DNA from: Chloroflexota bacterium
GTDB taxonomy: Bacteria; Chloroflexota; Dormibacteria; Dormibacterales; Dormibacteraceae
DNA length: 64,000 bases
Assembly (NCBI GenBank): GCA_005880915.1
Contig: VBIW01000044.1
Coordinates: 1-64,000, forward strand
Direction of reading: 5' to 3'
Shown here: positions 55,491 through 63,479 of the stretch, piece after piece
How positions within the stretch are numbered: position 1 is the stretch's first letter
Layout: every line of letters begins with the position of its first letter
The notes under the pieces: model-generated
Databases searched by the model: none
The model's input: only the letters and a program-made list of their open reading frames with translations
Told to the model about the DNA's origin: nothing
Position numbers and translations under genes: made by a program

Positions 55491-55988
55491 TCAAATCGAT
55501 CGGTTTGGAGACGACATTGGGCTCATGAGTTTCTGGCCAAGCCTCCAGATCCCGATCAACAGTGGAATCAGTCCGATCACGGCACCAATGCCGATGTGAT
55601 AGCCGGGTTGATTGTGTGTCCACCAGCGGCTGAGGAGGCTGCCCCACATGATGACGATGTTCCAGGCCTGGAAAGCGCCGATAGACGCAAGGAACCAGAA
55701 GAATCCGGCGGCGCTGTAGTGATGCCTGAACCGCAGACTCCCCACCCCGATTAAGACGCTTGCTCCGAACATGATCCCGACGATGAAATAGAGAAAGCCT
55801 CCATCCACTGGAACCAGACTCAGGTACGCAGCCACGGCGACGTCTAACGCGACCAGGCCCGCGAGCATCCACACCAGCTGCCAGTCCTCCCGCGTAACCG
55901 GGCCCGCAAAGATTTCCCGGACCGACGGTTGATTACCCGACTTCGTTCGCCAGCTCCGCAACGATCCGGAGCTGCTCCTTGCGTTCAT
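55491..55988 (-). CDS. Four-segment membrane protein, unknown function
   Basis: A 165-residue protein with a polar, Arg/Ser-rich N-terminus (about 35 residues) and four membrane segments: about 38-58 (LVWMLAGLVALDVAVAAYLS), 64-84 (GFLYFIVGIMFGASVLIGVG), 92-114 (SAAGFFWFLASIGAFQAW) and 130-150 (IGIGAVIGLIPLLIGIWRL). No family is recognised. The start at ATG 55988 overlaps the end of the upstream oxidoreductase by 56 bases; a shorter start would cut into the first segment. It lies directly upstream of the xre promoter on the same strand, and its stop is 6 bases from the operator. Confidence 0.65.
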   Translation of the reverse strand: MNARSSSGSLRSWRTKSGNQPSVREIFAGPVTREDWQLVWMLAGLVALDVAVAAYLSLVPVDGGFLYFIVGIMFGASVLIGVGSLRFRHHYSAAGFFWFLASIGAFQAWNIVIMWGSLLSRWWTHNQPGYHIGIGAVIGLIPLLIGIWRLGQKLMSPMSSPNRSI

Positions 55989-56976
55989 CGTGGTCCGGCA
56001 TAACCGGCCACACGATCAGCGTGTCCACGCCGGCGTCTCGAAACGCGCGAATCTTTTCTTTCGCCTTGTCGCGCGGCCCGACGATCGAGACGAGGTCGAT
56101 GAGCTCGTCGGGCAGCGCGAACATCGCCTCGGTCTTCTTCCCCGCCAGGTACAGCTCCTGGACCTCCTGCGCGGCCTTTTCGAATCCGTAGGTCGACACG
56201 AGACGGTTGTAGAAGTTCTGCTCCCGCGATCCCATCCCGCCCACGTACAGCGCGAGCACCGGACGCATCGCGTTGCGCGCGTTCTCGACGTCGTCGCCGA
56301 TCATGACGTTGACCGAGGGGCAGATCCGGAAATCGTCGAGCGAACGCCCTGCGCGCGCAGCGCCCTCCTCGAGCGGGGCGCGCAGCGCTTTCGTGTGGTC
56401 GGGCGAGAAGAACACCGGAAGCCATCCATCGGCAATCTCACCGGCGAGCGCCACGTTCTTGGGCCCGAGCACGGCGAGGAAGATCGGGATATTCTCCTGC
56501 ACCGGGCGGATGGTCAGCTTCAGAGCCTTTCCAGGGCCGTCGGGCAGGGGGAGCTCGAGGGTCTCGCCGTGGAACTCGATCTTCTGGCGGGACAAAGCCA
56601 GCCGCACAACCGCCACGTACTCGCGGGTGCGCTGGAGCTGCTTGCCGAACCGGACTCCGTGGAAGCCCTCGGAGACTTGCGGTCCAGAAGTGCCCAGGCC
56701 CAGGATGAAACGTCCGCCAGAGAGGTTGTCGATCGTAGCCGCCGTCATCGCGGTCATGGCGGCGCTGCGCGCCGGGATCTGAAAGATGCCCGAAGCGAGC
56801 TTGATCCGGCTTGTCCCCGCGGCCAGCCACGCGAGCACGGTCGCGGCATCGGAGCCATAGGCCTCGGCGGTCCAGATCGAGTCGTAGCCAAGGGCCTCGG
56901 CAGTCTGCGCGATATCGAGCTGGTCCGCTGCGGTGAGCCCCAGGCCCCAGTAACCGACGCTGACGCCGAGCTTCAC
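55933..56976 (-). CDS. LLM-class (F420-dependent-type) oxidoreductase
   Basis: A luciferase-like TIM-barrel oxidoreductase, 347 residues from GTG 56976 (VKLGVSVGYWGLGLTAADQL); a TTG four codons upstream is possible. Motifs: AEALGYDSIWTAEAYGSDAA near residue 28, SRIKLASGIFQIPARSAAMT, then LSGGRFILGLGTSGPQVSEG near residue 90, IFLAVLGPKNVALAGEIADG near 170, and a C-terminal DAGVDTLIVWPVMPD. These are the marks of F420-dependent LLM enzymes (glucose-6-phosphate dehydrogenase or methylene-H4MPT reductase relatives), although FMN-dependent members look similar. The substrate is unknown. It is divergent from a SHOCT gene. Confidence 0.85.
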   Translation of the reverse strand: MKLGVSVGYWGLGLTAADQLDIAQTAEALGYDSIWTAEAYGSDAATVLAWLAAGTSRIKLASGIFQIPARSAAMTAMTAATIDNLSGGRFILGLGTSGPQVSEGFHGVRFGKQLQRTREYVAVVRLALSRQKIEFHGETLELPLPDGPGKALKLTIRPVQENIPIFLAVLGPKNVALAGEIADGWLPVFFSPDHTKALRAPLEEGAARAGRSLDDFRICPSVNVMIGDDVENARNAMRPVLALYVGGMGSREQNFYNRLVSTYGFEKAAQEVQELYLAGKKTEAMFALPDELIDLVSIVGPRDKAKEKIRAFRDAGVDTLIVWPVMPDHDERKEQLRIVAELANEVG

Positions 56977-57018
56977 CTCTTCACCCAAGGGCTATGCTGC
57001 ACCATTGGAGTGATTGAG

Positions 57019-57264
57019 ATGCCCTTCCACTTCTTGTGGCTGGTCGGTGTCCTGTTCCTGATGGCCATCGCCGTGGTGGTCGTCGTGGTCGTGGCCTCGG
57101 CGCTGACTCGGAACCAATCCCCATCTCTCCATGCGGCCGCTGGGCCGGCGTCGGGAACCCCGCTCGACATCCTCGCCCGGCGATTCGCCGCCGGCGAGAT
57201 CAGCCCTGAGGAATACCAGAAGGCGCGCGACCTGCTCCAGGGCGACGGTCCGAAGGGCAGCTAG
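57019..57264 (+). CDS. SHOCT domain membrane protein
   Basis: An 81-residue protein with one N-terminal membrane segment (FLWLVGVLFLMAIAVVVVVV, residues 4-24), a Ser/Ala linker and a C-terminal SHOCT motif (LDILARRFAAGEISPEEYQK, residues 52-71), a short helical module found at protein ends and thought to mediate oligomerisation. ATG 57019 has GGAG 8 bases upstream, and a -10-like TATGCT lies at 56993-56998, giving a short leader. Its TAG stop shares CTAG with the stop of the convergent mntH. The individual function is unknown. Confidence 0.8.
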   Translation: MPFHFLWLVGVLFLMAIAVVVVVVVASALTRNQSPSLHAAAGPASGTPLDILARRFAAGEISPEEYQKARDLLQGDGPKGS

Positions 57265-58607
57265 GCCCGAACCGCCAGCGTCTGGTAGAGCAGGAAGACG
57301 TTCAAGCTGATGATCATGGCCGCCACAGCGTAGGCGGCGTAGTTCGTCAGCCGGCTGTTGGCCAGCGTCCCCATCAGCTTTCTGTCGCGCGTGAACATCA
57401 CAAGCGGGATCAGGGCGAACGGGATCCCGAACGACAGCAGGACCTGGCTTAGCACCAGCGCGCGCGAGGGGTCGAAGTGGCTCGCGATCAAGATCATCGC
57501 GGGCACCATCGTGATGGCCCTGCGCAGGAACACAGGGATCTTCCGGCGGATGAAGCCCTGCATCACGACCTGGCCCGCCAGAGTTCCGACCGACGACGAG
57601 GACACCCCGGAAGCGAGCAGCGCAATGCCGAACACAGTTCCGGAATGCGCGCCCAGGTACTGATCCAGCAGGTGGAACACCTGGCCGAGATCACTGCCTG
57701 CGGTGGTCAGGCCGCGCGAGCCGAACACCGCGGCCGCCAGGGTGAGCATCGCGATGTTGATCAAGCCGGCGATGCCCATCGCGATCATCACGTCGACCAT
57801 CTCGAAGTGGAAGATTTTTCGCTTCGCTTCCGGGTTCGCGCCGACGATTCGCTTTTGCGTCAGCGCGGAGTGGAGGTAGATGACGTGAGGCATAACCGTC
57901 GCGCCGAGGATGCCGGCCGCGAGAAGGATCGAGGCGCTGCCGTCCAGGTGCGGCACGAAGGTCGAGCCGGCGACCGATCCCCACGACGGGTTGCTCCGAA
58001 ACACCTCGAGCCCAAACGCGATGACGATCACGCCGACGAGGCTGCTGATCGTCGCTTCGAGGCGACGGAAGCCCCAGGCCTGGAGGCTGAGGATGCCGAA
58101 GGCCAGCACGCCGGTCAGCAGGCCGGAAATGAACAGCGGTATGCCAAACACCAGATAGATGCCGAGCGCGGCGCCGACGAACTCCGCCAGGTCCGTCGCC
58201 ATGGCGATCAGCTCGGCCTGGATCCACAGAAAGATCACCAGCGGCCGGGGGAAGCGCTCCCGGCAGACCTCCGGCAGGCTCATGCCCGTCGCGATGCCGA
58301 GCTTGGCGCTCATCGACTGGATGAGCATCGCCATGAGGTTCGCGCCGAGGACAACCCAGAGCAGCATGTAGCCGTACTGCGCGCCGCCGGCCATGTTGGT
58401 GGCGAAGTTGCCTGGATCCACATAGGCGACCGCCGCGATAAAGGCCGGCCCCAGGAACGGGAGCACGGCGCGCACGCCGCGCCGCTCGCCAGTCAGCGAG
58501 CGCTCCGCGGCGCGCAAGACGCGAAGCTCACCTGGCAACGCATGTTCCACGCCGAGGACCTGGGTCGGTGCCTTGAGGACGGCGGTCTTGACCGCTTCGA
58601 CCGCCAC
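57261..58607 (-). CDS. mntH: Nramp family divalent metal (Mn/Fe) transporter
   Basis: A 448-residue transporter with about 11 membrane segments. A longer than usual cytosolic N-terminus (50 residues) precedes segment 1, GPAFIAAVAYVDPGNFATNM, which holds the metal-binding DPGN motif (Asp64, Asn67). The segment-6 motif is present as VMPHVIYLHSALTQ. QAELIAMATDLAEFVGAALG matches the second conserved Nramp signature. It imports Mn2+ and possibly Fe2+ with protons. The GTG start overlaps the dtxR stop by one base, so it is co-translated with the metal regulator upstream; a DtxR-type box precedes that gene. Stop shares CTAG with the convergent SHOCT gene. Confidence 0.94.
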   Translation of the reverse strand: MAVEAVKTAVLKAPTQVLGVEHALPGELRVLRAAERSLTGERRGVRAVLPFLGPAFIAAVAYVDPGNFATNMAGGAQYGYMLLWVVLGANLMAMLIQSMSAKLGIATGMSLPEVCRERFPRPLVIFLWIQAELIAMATDLAEFVGAALGIYLVFGIPLFISGLLTGVLAFGILSLQAWGFRRLEATISSLVGVIVIAFGLEVFRSNPSWGSVAGSTFVPHLDGSASILLAAGILGATVMPHVIYLHSALTQKRIVGANPEAKRKIFHFEMVDVMIAMGIAGLINIAMLTLAAAVFGSRGLTTAGSDLGQVFHLLDQYLGAHSGTVFGIALLASGVSSSSVGTLAGQVVMQGFIRRKIPVFLRRAITMVPAMILIASHFDPSRALVLSQVLLSFGIPFALIPLVMFTRDRKLMGTLANSRLTNYAAYAVAAMIISLNVFLLYQTLAVRA

Positions 58608-59290
58608 TAACGGGCCTCGGCGACGAAGATCGCGCGTGCCAGGCCGAGCGGCACGCTCTCGCGGCGCCCCCTGAGCCGGACGTCGATGGGCCCCTCGAAC
58701 TCGCTTGCCGCGAGGACCGTGATCCGCGTCCCGGGCAGAAGGCCGCGGCGCTCCAGCTCGCGCAGCTTGCCCGGATCGTCGTCAGAAACGCCCTGCACGA
58801 CGACCTTCTCCCCCGCCCTGCATTCGCTCAGCGGCCGGTTGCTGACCGGCCTTACCTTGCCGGTCAGCGTCGGGATGGCGTGGCCGTGCGGGTCGAGCTC
58901 AGGCCGACCGAGGAGGTCGAATATGCGCTGCTCCATCCGTTCCGAGATGACGTGCTCCAGGCGCTCGGCCTCGTCGTGCACCTCGTCCCAGCTGTAGCCG
59001 AGCACCCGGACCAGGAACATCTCGAGCAGGCGATGATGCCTGACCAGCTCGAGGGCGACCTTGCGGCCATCCCGGGTCAGCTGCTGGCCGCGGTAGCGGT
59101 CATGCTCGACGAGGCCTTGGGCCGAGAGGCGCGTGACCATCTCGCTGACGCTCGGTGAAGAGATGCCCAGGCGCTGTGCGAGGTCGCGGGTCGGGACAGG
59201 CCGCTCACCACCGCCAAGGAGATAGAGCGCCTTCAGGTAATCCTGCTGGGAGCGGGTGAAGGTGCTTCGGCGCTCGAGCTGCTCTACCAC
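58607..59290 (-). CDS. DtxR family metal-dependent transcriptional regulator
   Basis: A 227-residue regulator. The N-terminal winged helix is at residues 12-72 (QQDYLKALYLLGGGERPVPT, RLGISSPSVSEMVTRLSAQG). A dimerisation and metal-binding domain follows (VRHHRLLEMFLVRVLGYSWD; EVHDEAERLEHVISERMEQ), with His and Glu ligands in family positions. The C-terminal FeoA/SH3-like domain (about 150-225) identifies the long IdeR/DtxR type rather than short MntR. The metal-loaded dimer represses uptake genes. It is the first gene of a two-gene operon with mntH, and the site at 59333-59351 fits the family operator, so autoregulation is likely. Whether it senses Fe or Mn is open. Confidence 0.92.
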   Translation of the reverse strand: MVEQLERRSTFTRSQQDYLKALYLLGGGERPVPTRDLAQRLGISSPSVSEMVTRLSAQGLVEHDRYRGQQLTRDGRKVALELVRHHRLLEMFLVRVLGYSWDEVHDEAERLEHVISERMEQRIFDLLGRPELDPHGHAIPTLTGKVRPVSNRPLSECRAGEKVVVQGVSDDDPGKLRELERRGLLPGTRITVLAASEFEGPIDVRLRGRRESVPLGLARAIFVAEAR

Positions 59291-59332
59291 CGCCTAGGCC
59301 TTCCTAATCGAATTTGCTGGCGAACCTACCAC

Positions 59333-59351
59333 TCAAGATAGGATAACCTAA
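59333..59351 (-). promoter_or_regulatory. DtxR/IdeR-type operator upstream of dtxR-mntH
   Basis: TTAGGTTATCCTATCTTGA on the minus strand matches 15 of 19 positions of the known DtxR/IdeR consensus TTAGGTTAGSCTAACCTAA. It lies about 43 bases before the dtxR start. A weaker TAGGCCTTCCTAAT lies nearer the start at 59295-59308. Confidence 0.65.
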
Positions 59352-59400
59352 CTTTGCGGCGGTTTGATCCGCTTGGCTCAGATCGTGACCTGGGGAGCCT

Positions 59401-60153
59401 CTAGGAGCAGTCGCCGGTCGCGGACGTCGCCGGGCTGTACGTGACGCTCACGTTCGGCGTGACGGTGATAGGCGTCGCCGCGGTGAAGACGGCGATGTAG
59501 TCGGCGCATCCCTCGGCGAGGTGGAAGTCGTAGTTGACGCTTGTCACGCCCAGCGAGCTCCAGACCGCACCCTGGTGGTGCATGCAGTAATGCGTCGTGC
59601 TCTGGGTGTAGTCGAAGCACTCGACAGCCTTGGCCCACTCCTGCAGCGTGATGATGCTGACGGACATCGGCCCGGTCGCGGTCGCCTGCAGGTGATAGGT
59701 GAACGTGTCTGGGACGCCGCCCGCCAGGTAGTAGTTCGGTCCCTTGATCTGCTGCGGCACGTTCCAGATCGTCAGCTGAGGATGCTCCAGCGCCGCCTTC
59801 GTCTTGGCCAGCTCGCCCAGCGTGGCGGTCAGGTTGGTCTGGGATGCCTTCAGCTGGTCGAGGAGGATCTGGTTGCGCCCCGTGAGTGATTCGTTGTGGG
59901 TCGTCAGCGAGCGCACCGCGGCCTGGTTGCTCTGGTCGTCCGCGTAAAGCAAGCCAAGACCAAGGGCGGTGACCAGCAGGGTGGCCGCGAGCGCTACCGT
60001 CCACCACCGTCGCTCATGGCGCTGGAACGTCGTGAGCCAGGCCGGTCGTGGGGCCGTCCCCAGTCTCGAAGGTGCCGGCAGGTACTGGTCGGCCGGCTGC
60101 AAGTCCGCTCGGTCTGCGGGCTTGGTGGTCTGGTCCATCTCGGTCGGCGTCAT
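59401..60153 (-). CDS. Single-pass membrane protein with extracytoplasmic domain
   Basis: 250 residues from ATG 60153 (MTPTEMDQTTKPADRADLQP); the open frame upstream belongs to the lipoprotein's antisense and adjacent sequence. A polar cytosolic part (about 1-50, ending QRHERRWW) is followed by one membrane segment (TVALAATLLVTALGLGLLYA), a coiled-coil stretch (SLTGRNQILLDQLKASQTNL ... GELAKTKAALE), and a globular domain with paired cysteines (VECFDYTQSTTHYC, EGCADYIAVF, GDCS). No family is recognised. Upstream on the same strand, 25 bases away, lies the beta-propeller lipoprotein; the two may form an envelope complex. Confidence 0.65.
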   Translation of the reverse strand: MTPTEMDQTTKPADRADLQPADQYLPAPSRLGTAPRPAWLTTFQRHERRWWTVALAATLLVTALGLGLLYADDQSNQAAVRSLTTHNESLTGRNQILLDQLKASQTNLTATLGELAKTKAALEHPQLTIWNVPQQIKGPNYYLAGGVPDTFTYHLQATATGPMSVSIITLQEWAKAVECFDYTQSTTHYCMHHQGAVWSSLGVTSVNYDFHLAEGCADYIAVFTAATPITVTPNVSVTYSPATSATGDCS

Positions 60154-60178
60154 GATCGCACCACCCGGGTACTCGGGA

Positions 60179-61399
60179 TCACGTTTGCCCGAGCCGCGGC
60201 CAGGCGCCGTACACCTGGCTGATCTTCGAGCTCGTTTCAGCCTGCGCCGAGATGTCGAATGTGAACGTCTTGCCGTCCGGCTGCCAGCCAGGACCGGGTC
60301 CGCAGTTGGCCGAGCAGACCGCCTCCTCGACATAGAAGAAGGTCGTGGAGTTGAGCCAGGAGGGCGAGGACCGAACGTTGGGAAGCTGCCCGCCGGAGCG
60401 ACCGCCGTGCCCATAGAGCCAGACATGGGGACTTCCGTTTGGGTCGCGGACCGTGAAAGCGAGGCTGTCGTCGCCTGCGTCGGCGCGCGGCCGAATCCAC
60501 GACAGCTGCTGGCCGAATGCCTGGGACACCCCCGCGGCGGAATCCCACACCTGGATCACGCTCGAGCTGGGCATGCGGTAGTACAGGCGGCTCCCGGCGA
60601 AGCCCCATGTCGCCATCGTGCCCCGGGAGAGGCTGAAAGCGAGGCTGCCGTCGATCGTCCGCCGGACCTGGAGTTGGTCGCCGGAGCTGGTGAAGGTCTG
60701 GACCAGGGCGAAATACGCGCCGTCCGGAGAGAACGCGAGGTATGAATCGTCCTCGTTTGGGTTGGATCCCCGGCCGGGCACCGCTCCCATCGTCCCCACC
60801 ACGCGGTCGCCTCCGCCGCTCAGGAGGTGGAGAGCGACTCCGCTCTGGTCAGATGCGACGTAGGCCAGGAAGCCTCGGTCAGGGCTCCATGCGTGGAGGC
60901 CGTCCATGAAGCTGCCGCCGGACCAGGTGGCCGCGACGGTCGATGTCCCGGTGAAAAGGTCGAGCACGGCGATCACGCTCGTCCCGGCGGCCGTCGGATT
61001 GCCCTGGGTCGCGTACCACGAGATCATCGTCTGGGTCACCAGCTCAGGCTGAAAAGAGCCGCCGCTGATCCCACATAGGGTGCGCGGGGCTTTGGCGGTG
61101 GAGACGTCAGCCAGCACCGGGTTGGCCGTGCCCTGCAGCTGGAGCACCGCCTCCTGCGCGGTCGGTGCGCTGACGCAGCTGCCCTGGAGCGCGGCCCAGG
61201 CCGGCACCGCGACCGGGCTCGGTATGACGCTGGGCGAGGGTGACGGGCTGGGGGTCGGGCTCTCGAGCGGGCTTGGGGTTGGGCTCGCCGATGGCGACGG
61301 CCGCTTGGCGGAGGGGCTGGTCACAGGAGCCAGCGGTCCGTTCGCGGTGCAGCCCGCGATCGCAGCCAGGCACAAGAGGATTACTACCCCGTTCCTCAC
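60179..61399 (-). CDS. Putative lipoprotein, beta-propeller-like, with Ser/Pro linker
   Basis: 406 residues from GTG 61399 (VRNGVVILLCLAAIAGCTAN). The lipobox IAGC gives lipidation at about Cys17, followed by a low-complexity linker of Pro/Ser/Thr (SPSASPTPSPLESPTPSPSP). The rest has blade-like units (LAFSPDGAYFALVQTF, AWSPDRGFLAYVAS, MATWGFAGSRLYYRM, GWQPDGKTFTFDIS). It shares lipobox, SPDG repeats and cysteine usage with the lipoprotein at 3.3 kb. The longer upstream frame was rejected because the signal peptide begins at this GTG. Role unknown; probably an extracytoplasmic scaffold or binding protein. Confidence 0.65.
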   Translation of the reverse strand: MRNGVVILLCLAAIAGCTANGPLAPVTSPSAKRPSPSASPTPSPLESPTPSPSPSPSVIPSPVAVPAWAALQGSCVSAPTAQEAVLQLQGTANPVLADVSTAKAPRTLCGISGGSFQPELVTQTMISWYATQGNPTAAGTSVIAVLDLFTGTSTVAATWSGGSFMDGLHAWSPDRGFLAYVASDQSGVALHLLSGGGDRVVGTMGAVPGRGSNPNEDDSYLAFSPDGAYFALVQTFTSSGDQLQVRRTIDGSLAFSLSRGTMATWGFAGSRLYYRMPSSSVIQVWDSAAGVSQAFGQQLSWIRPRADAGDDSLAFTVRDPNGSPHVWLYGHGGRSGGQLPNVRSSPSWLNSTTFFYVEEAVCSANCGPGPGWQPDGKTFTFDISAQAETSSKISQVYGAWPRLGQT

Positions 61400-61511
61400 G
61401 ACTGGTTGAAACGAACATAGGTATGGACTCGTTACGGGCGTCCGGTCGCGGCGCAAGTCGCCCAGAATACCGCCTGGGCGTTTACCGCTGGGTTAAGGAT
61501 CGACAACGTTG

Positions 61512-61949
61512 ATGAAGGTGGCAGGGCTTGTCGCGGCGCTGTTGGCGGCGGGCCTGTGCGCGCCTCCGGTTCCTCTCACTGCCAGCGTCGAGCAGGTCGC
61601 AAGCCGTGACGTCAAGGCAGGGTCGGCGGCCCAGCTGGTGGTCAAGGTGACCAATACAGGCCCTGTCATCCCCCACCTCGGTCTCGTGTTCCGGACCGCC
61701 GACCACTGGTTCGAGCGGCACAAGATGACCGACCTCGGAGGTTGCGTCGTCGCGACCGAGGAGTCCGCCTTCGACTGCGGAGACCTCGCGCAGGGTGAGT
61801 CGAAGACGTATTCCTTCCATGGCGATGCGGGCACTGCGGGCGTCTTCCATTACGAGATGGTCCTGCGTGAGCTGGTGCAGCCTTTCGACTACGTCAACGA
61901 TCACCCCGACGGCGCCGACGCGCAGGTGTGGGACGAAACCGTCGGCTAG
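61512..61949 (+). CDS. Small exported protein, unknown function
   Basis: 145 residues from ATG 61512 (MKVAGLVAALLAAGLCAPPV), a signal peptide with a possible lipobox-like Cys at residue 16 (AAGLC). The mature part is a single beta-sandwich-like domain: AGSAAQLVVKVTNTGPVIPH, SAFDCGDLAQGESKTYSFHG, AGVFHYEMVLRELVQPFDYV. The pattern resembles CARDB/DUF11-type extracellular Ig-like domains (a conserved tail of xVxNTG... and GExKTY). A cysteine pair (GGCVVA and FDCGDL) may be bridged. AAGGAT lies upstream as a weak ribosome binding site. Function unknown. Confidence 0.6.
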   Translation: MKVAGLVAALLAAGLCAPPVPLTASVEQVASRDVKAGSAAQLVVKVTNTGPVIPHLGLVFRTADHWFERHKMTDLGGCVVATEESAFDCGDLAQGESKTYSFHGDAGTAGVFHYEMVLRELVQPFDYVNDHPDGADAQVWDETVG

Positions 61950-62069
61950 GCATCGTCGTTAATGGTGTAACGAATCTTCACCGGGGGAGGTGGTCGCCGG
62001 CACTGGTCGAGTCATGCCTGCTTACGCTCGGCAAGGGGGTCGGATCGTCATGCAACGGAGTCAAGAACA

Positions 62070-62780
62070 ATGTTCGCTCGGCGTTTTGCACTTGTTATTT
62101 CCATCGTCTTCTGTGGTTCTCTCGCGCTGGCCGCCGCGGCCGTCGCTGCCGGCGGCATGGGTCCCGGCAAGTACACGTTTCACAGCACTGGCGCCAACGC
62201 CTTCTTCGGCATGGGCAAGAAGGGCGGTCCGCCCACCGCGTCGTGGAGCGTTTCGGTCAACCAGGGCCTGAACTCGTTCAAGCCCAGCCAACCCAGTGGG
62301 CCGCGCATCGTGAGTGACAGCACCATGGTCTTCGTCACGGAGTTCGACGCGACCGGCAAAGGCGGCTACGGATGCTTCATCGTCCCGGATGGCGATTTCA
62401 ATGTCAGCCGCGACCTGCAGTCGGCGACTCTGCACGCGACCCTGACGGCCGACGAGGCGTGCCCGGGTTATGGAAAGCCGGTCGGCAGTGGCAAGGACGT
62501 CGCATACGCGGGCGGCAACAGTGGGCTCGCCCTACCGATCACTGTCAATGTCACATGGGGCGCGACCGGCGCGGTCACGACCTACAAGAACACGTTCAGC
62601 ATCCAGTGCCTCGATTACGTAGAGGATGGGAGCAGCACAAATCAATCGAGCGGCGCCGGTGCTGGAGGTTCGATCTCCGCGCTCGGCGGACAGTTCACCA
62701 GCGAGTTCGCAGACATCAACTCCACGGATGGCAAGCTGAACATCAGCGGTATGCTGGCCGCGGGATGCTTCGGCTACTGA
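62070..62780 (+). CDS. Exported protein of unknown function
   Basis: A 236-residue protein with a clear signal peptide (MFARRFALVISIVFCGSLAL, cleavage near AVAAGG at about residue 28). The mature domain is Gly/Ser/Thr-rich (GKYTFHSTGANAFFGMGKKG; MVFVTEFDATGKGGYGCFIV; ITVNVTWGATGAVTTYKNTF), with four mature cysteines, probably two disulfides. The pattern of long beta strands suggests a secreted beta-sandwich. The alternation of VTWG and TTYKNTF resembles other small exported proteins of this genome (2183, 61512), but I recognise no named family. The upstream 120 bases show no clear riboswitch or promoter. Confidence 0.65.
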   Translation: MFARRFALVISIVFCGSLALAAAAVAAGGMGPGKYTFHSTGANAFFGMGKKGGPPTASWSVSVNQGLNSFKPSQPSGPRIVSDSTMVFVTEFDATGKGGYGCFIVPDGDFNVSRDLQSATLHATLTADEACPGYGKPVGSGKDVAYAGGNSGLALPITVNVTWGATGAVTTYKNTFSIQCLDYVEDGSSTNQSSGAGAGGSISALGGQFTSEFADINSTDGKLNISGMLAAGCFGY

Positions 62781-62871
62781 CCTAGAGACGAATCGACCGG
62801 CGCGCCTCGGCCGTTCAGCCGCGCGCCGGTCTCACTTTCGCCCGGGTGCATGCAGTCGGGTGAGTCCCATG

Positions 62872-63471
62872 TCACCTGCTGCGGCTCGTGACCTCCGGGT
62901 CCGTTAGGTACCGCTGAACCGCAGGCCCAAGCCAACCCGCAACCGCGTCTGAGCGCGCCGTGGCGAGTGGTTCGACCTTGATCACATAACGCAGCATCGC
63001 CATTCCAATCAACGTGCTTGCGGCGAGGCTGGCACGCAGCTGGGGTCGATCGACCCTCAGCGCCCGGGCCAGGCGGCCAAGCACCTCACGGCTGACGAAC
63101 TCGCGCAGGAGGGCGGCTGCCTCATCGCTCGCGACGACTGATCGGATCAGGGCAAGAAGCGGGCGCCCGGACGGTGAGTCCCAGGTCTCGAGGAAGAAAT
63201 GGACCAGCCGCCCTCCGAGTCCATCGAGGCCTGGGGCCAGCAGCTGCGGCACAAACACCGCGGGATCGACTGGAAAATCGACGGCTGCGCGAAAAAGCCC
63301 CGCTTTGGATCCGAAGTAGTGCAGGACCAGCGCCGGATCGACGCCTGCCTCAGCGGCGATGCTGCGAATGGTTCCGGCGGCGTAGCCGACCCGGGCGAAC
63401 CGGACGCGAGCAGCGGCAAGGATATTCGCCGCCGTGTCGCCGGTTCCTGGCCGTCTGCCGGTGCGAGCCAA
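62872..63471 (-). CDS. TetR family transcriptional regulator
   Basis: 199 residues from TTG 63471 (LARTGRRPGTGDTAANILAA), which has GCAGAGG 4 bases upstream; the frame runs open far into the neighbouring gene. The N-terminal HTH is canonical: ILAAARVRFARVGYAAGTIR, SIAAEAGVDPALVLHYFGSK, AGLFRAAVDFP (residues 15-65). The C-terminal ligand domain (about 80-195) is of the TetR_C_17-like type (REFVSREVLGRLARALRVDR, IGMAMLRYVIKVEPLA). It follows the truncated membrane-protein gene by 8 bases on the same strand, so the two are probably one transcript, a usual arrangement for a repressor and its efflux or membrane target. Confidence 0.87.
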   Translation of the reverse strand: MARTGRRPGTGDTAANILAAARVRFARVGYAAGTIRSIAAEAGVDPALVLHYFGSKAGLFRAAVDFPVDPAVFVPQLLAPGLDGLGGRLVHFFLETWDSPSGRPLLALIRSVVASDEAAALLREFVSREVLGRLARALRVDRPQLRASLAASTLIGMAMLRYVIKVEPLATARSDAVAGWLGPAVQRYLTDPEVTSRSR

Positions 63472-63479
63472 AACCTCTG

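Noticed and set aside
61950..62069. Possible riboswitch before the exported protein at 62070
   Set aside because: GC-rich with some pairing, but none of the conserved core sequences of known classes can be recognised.
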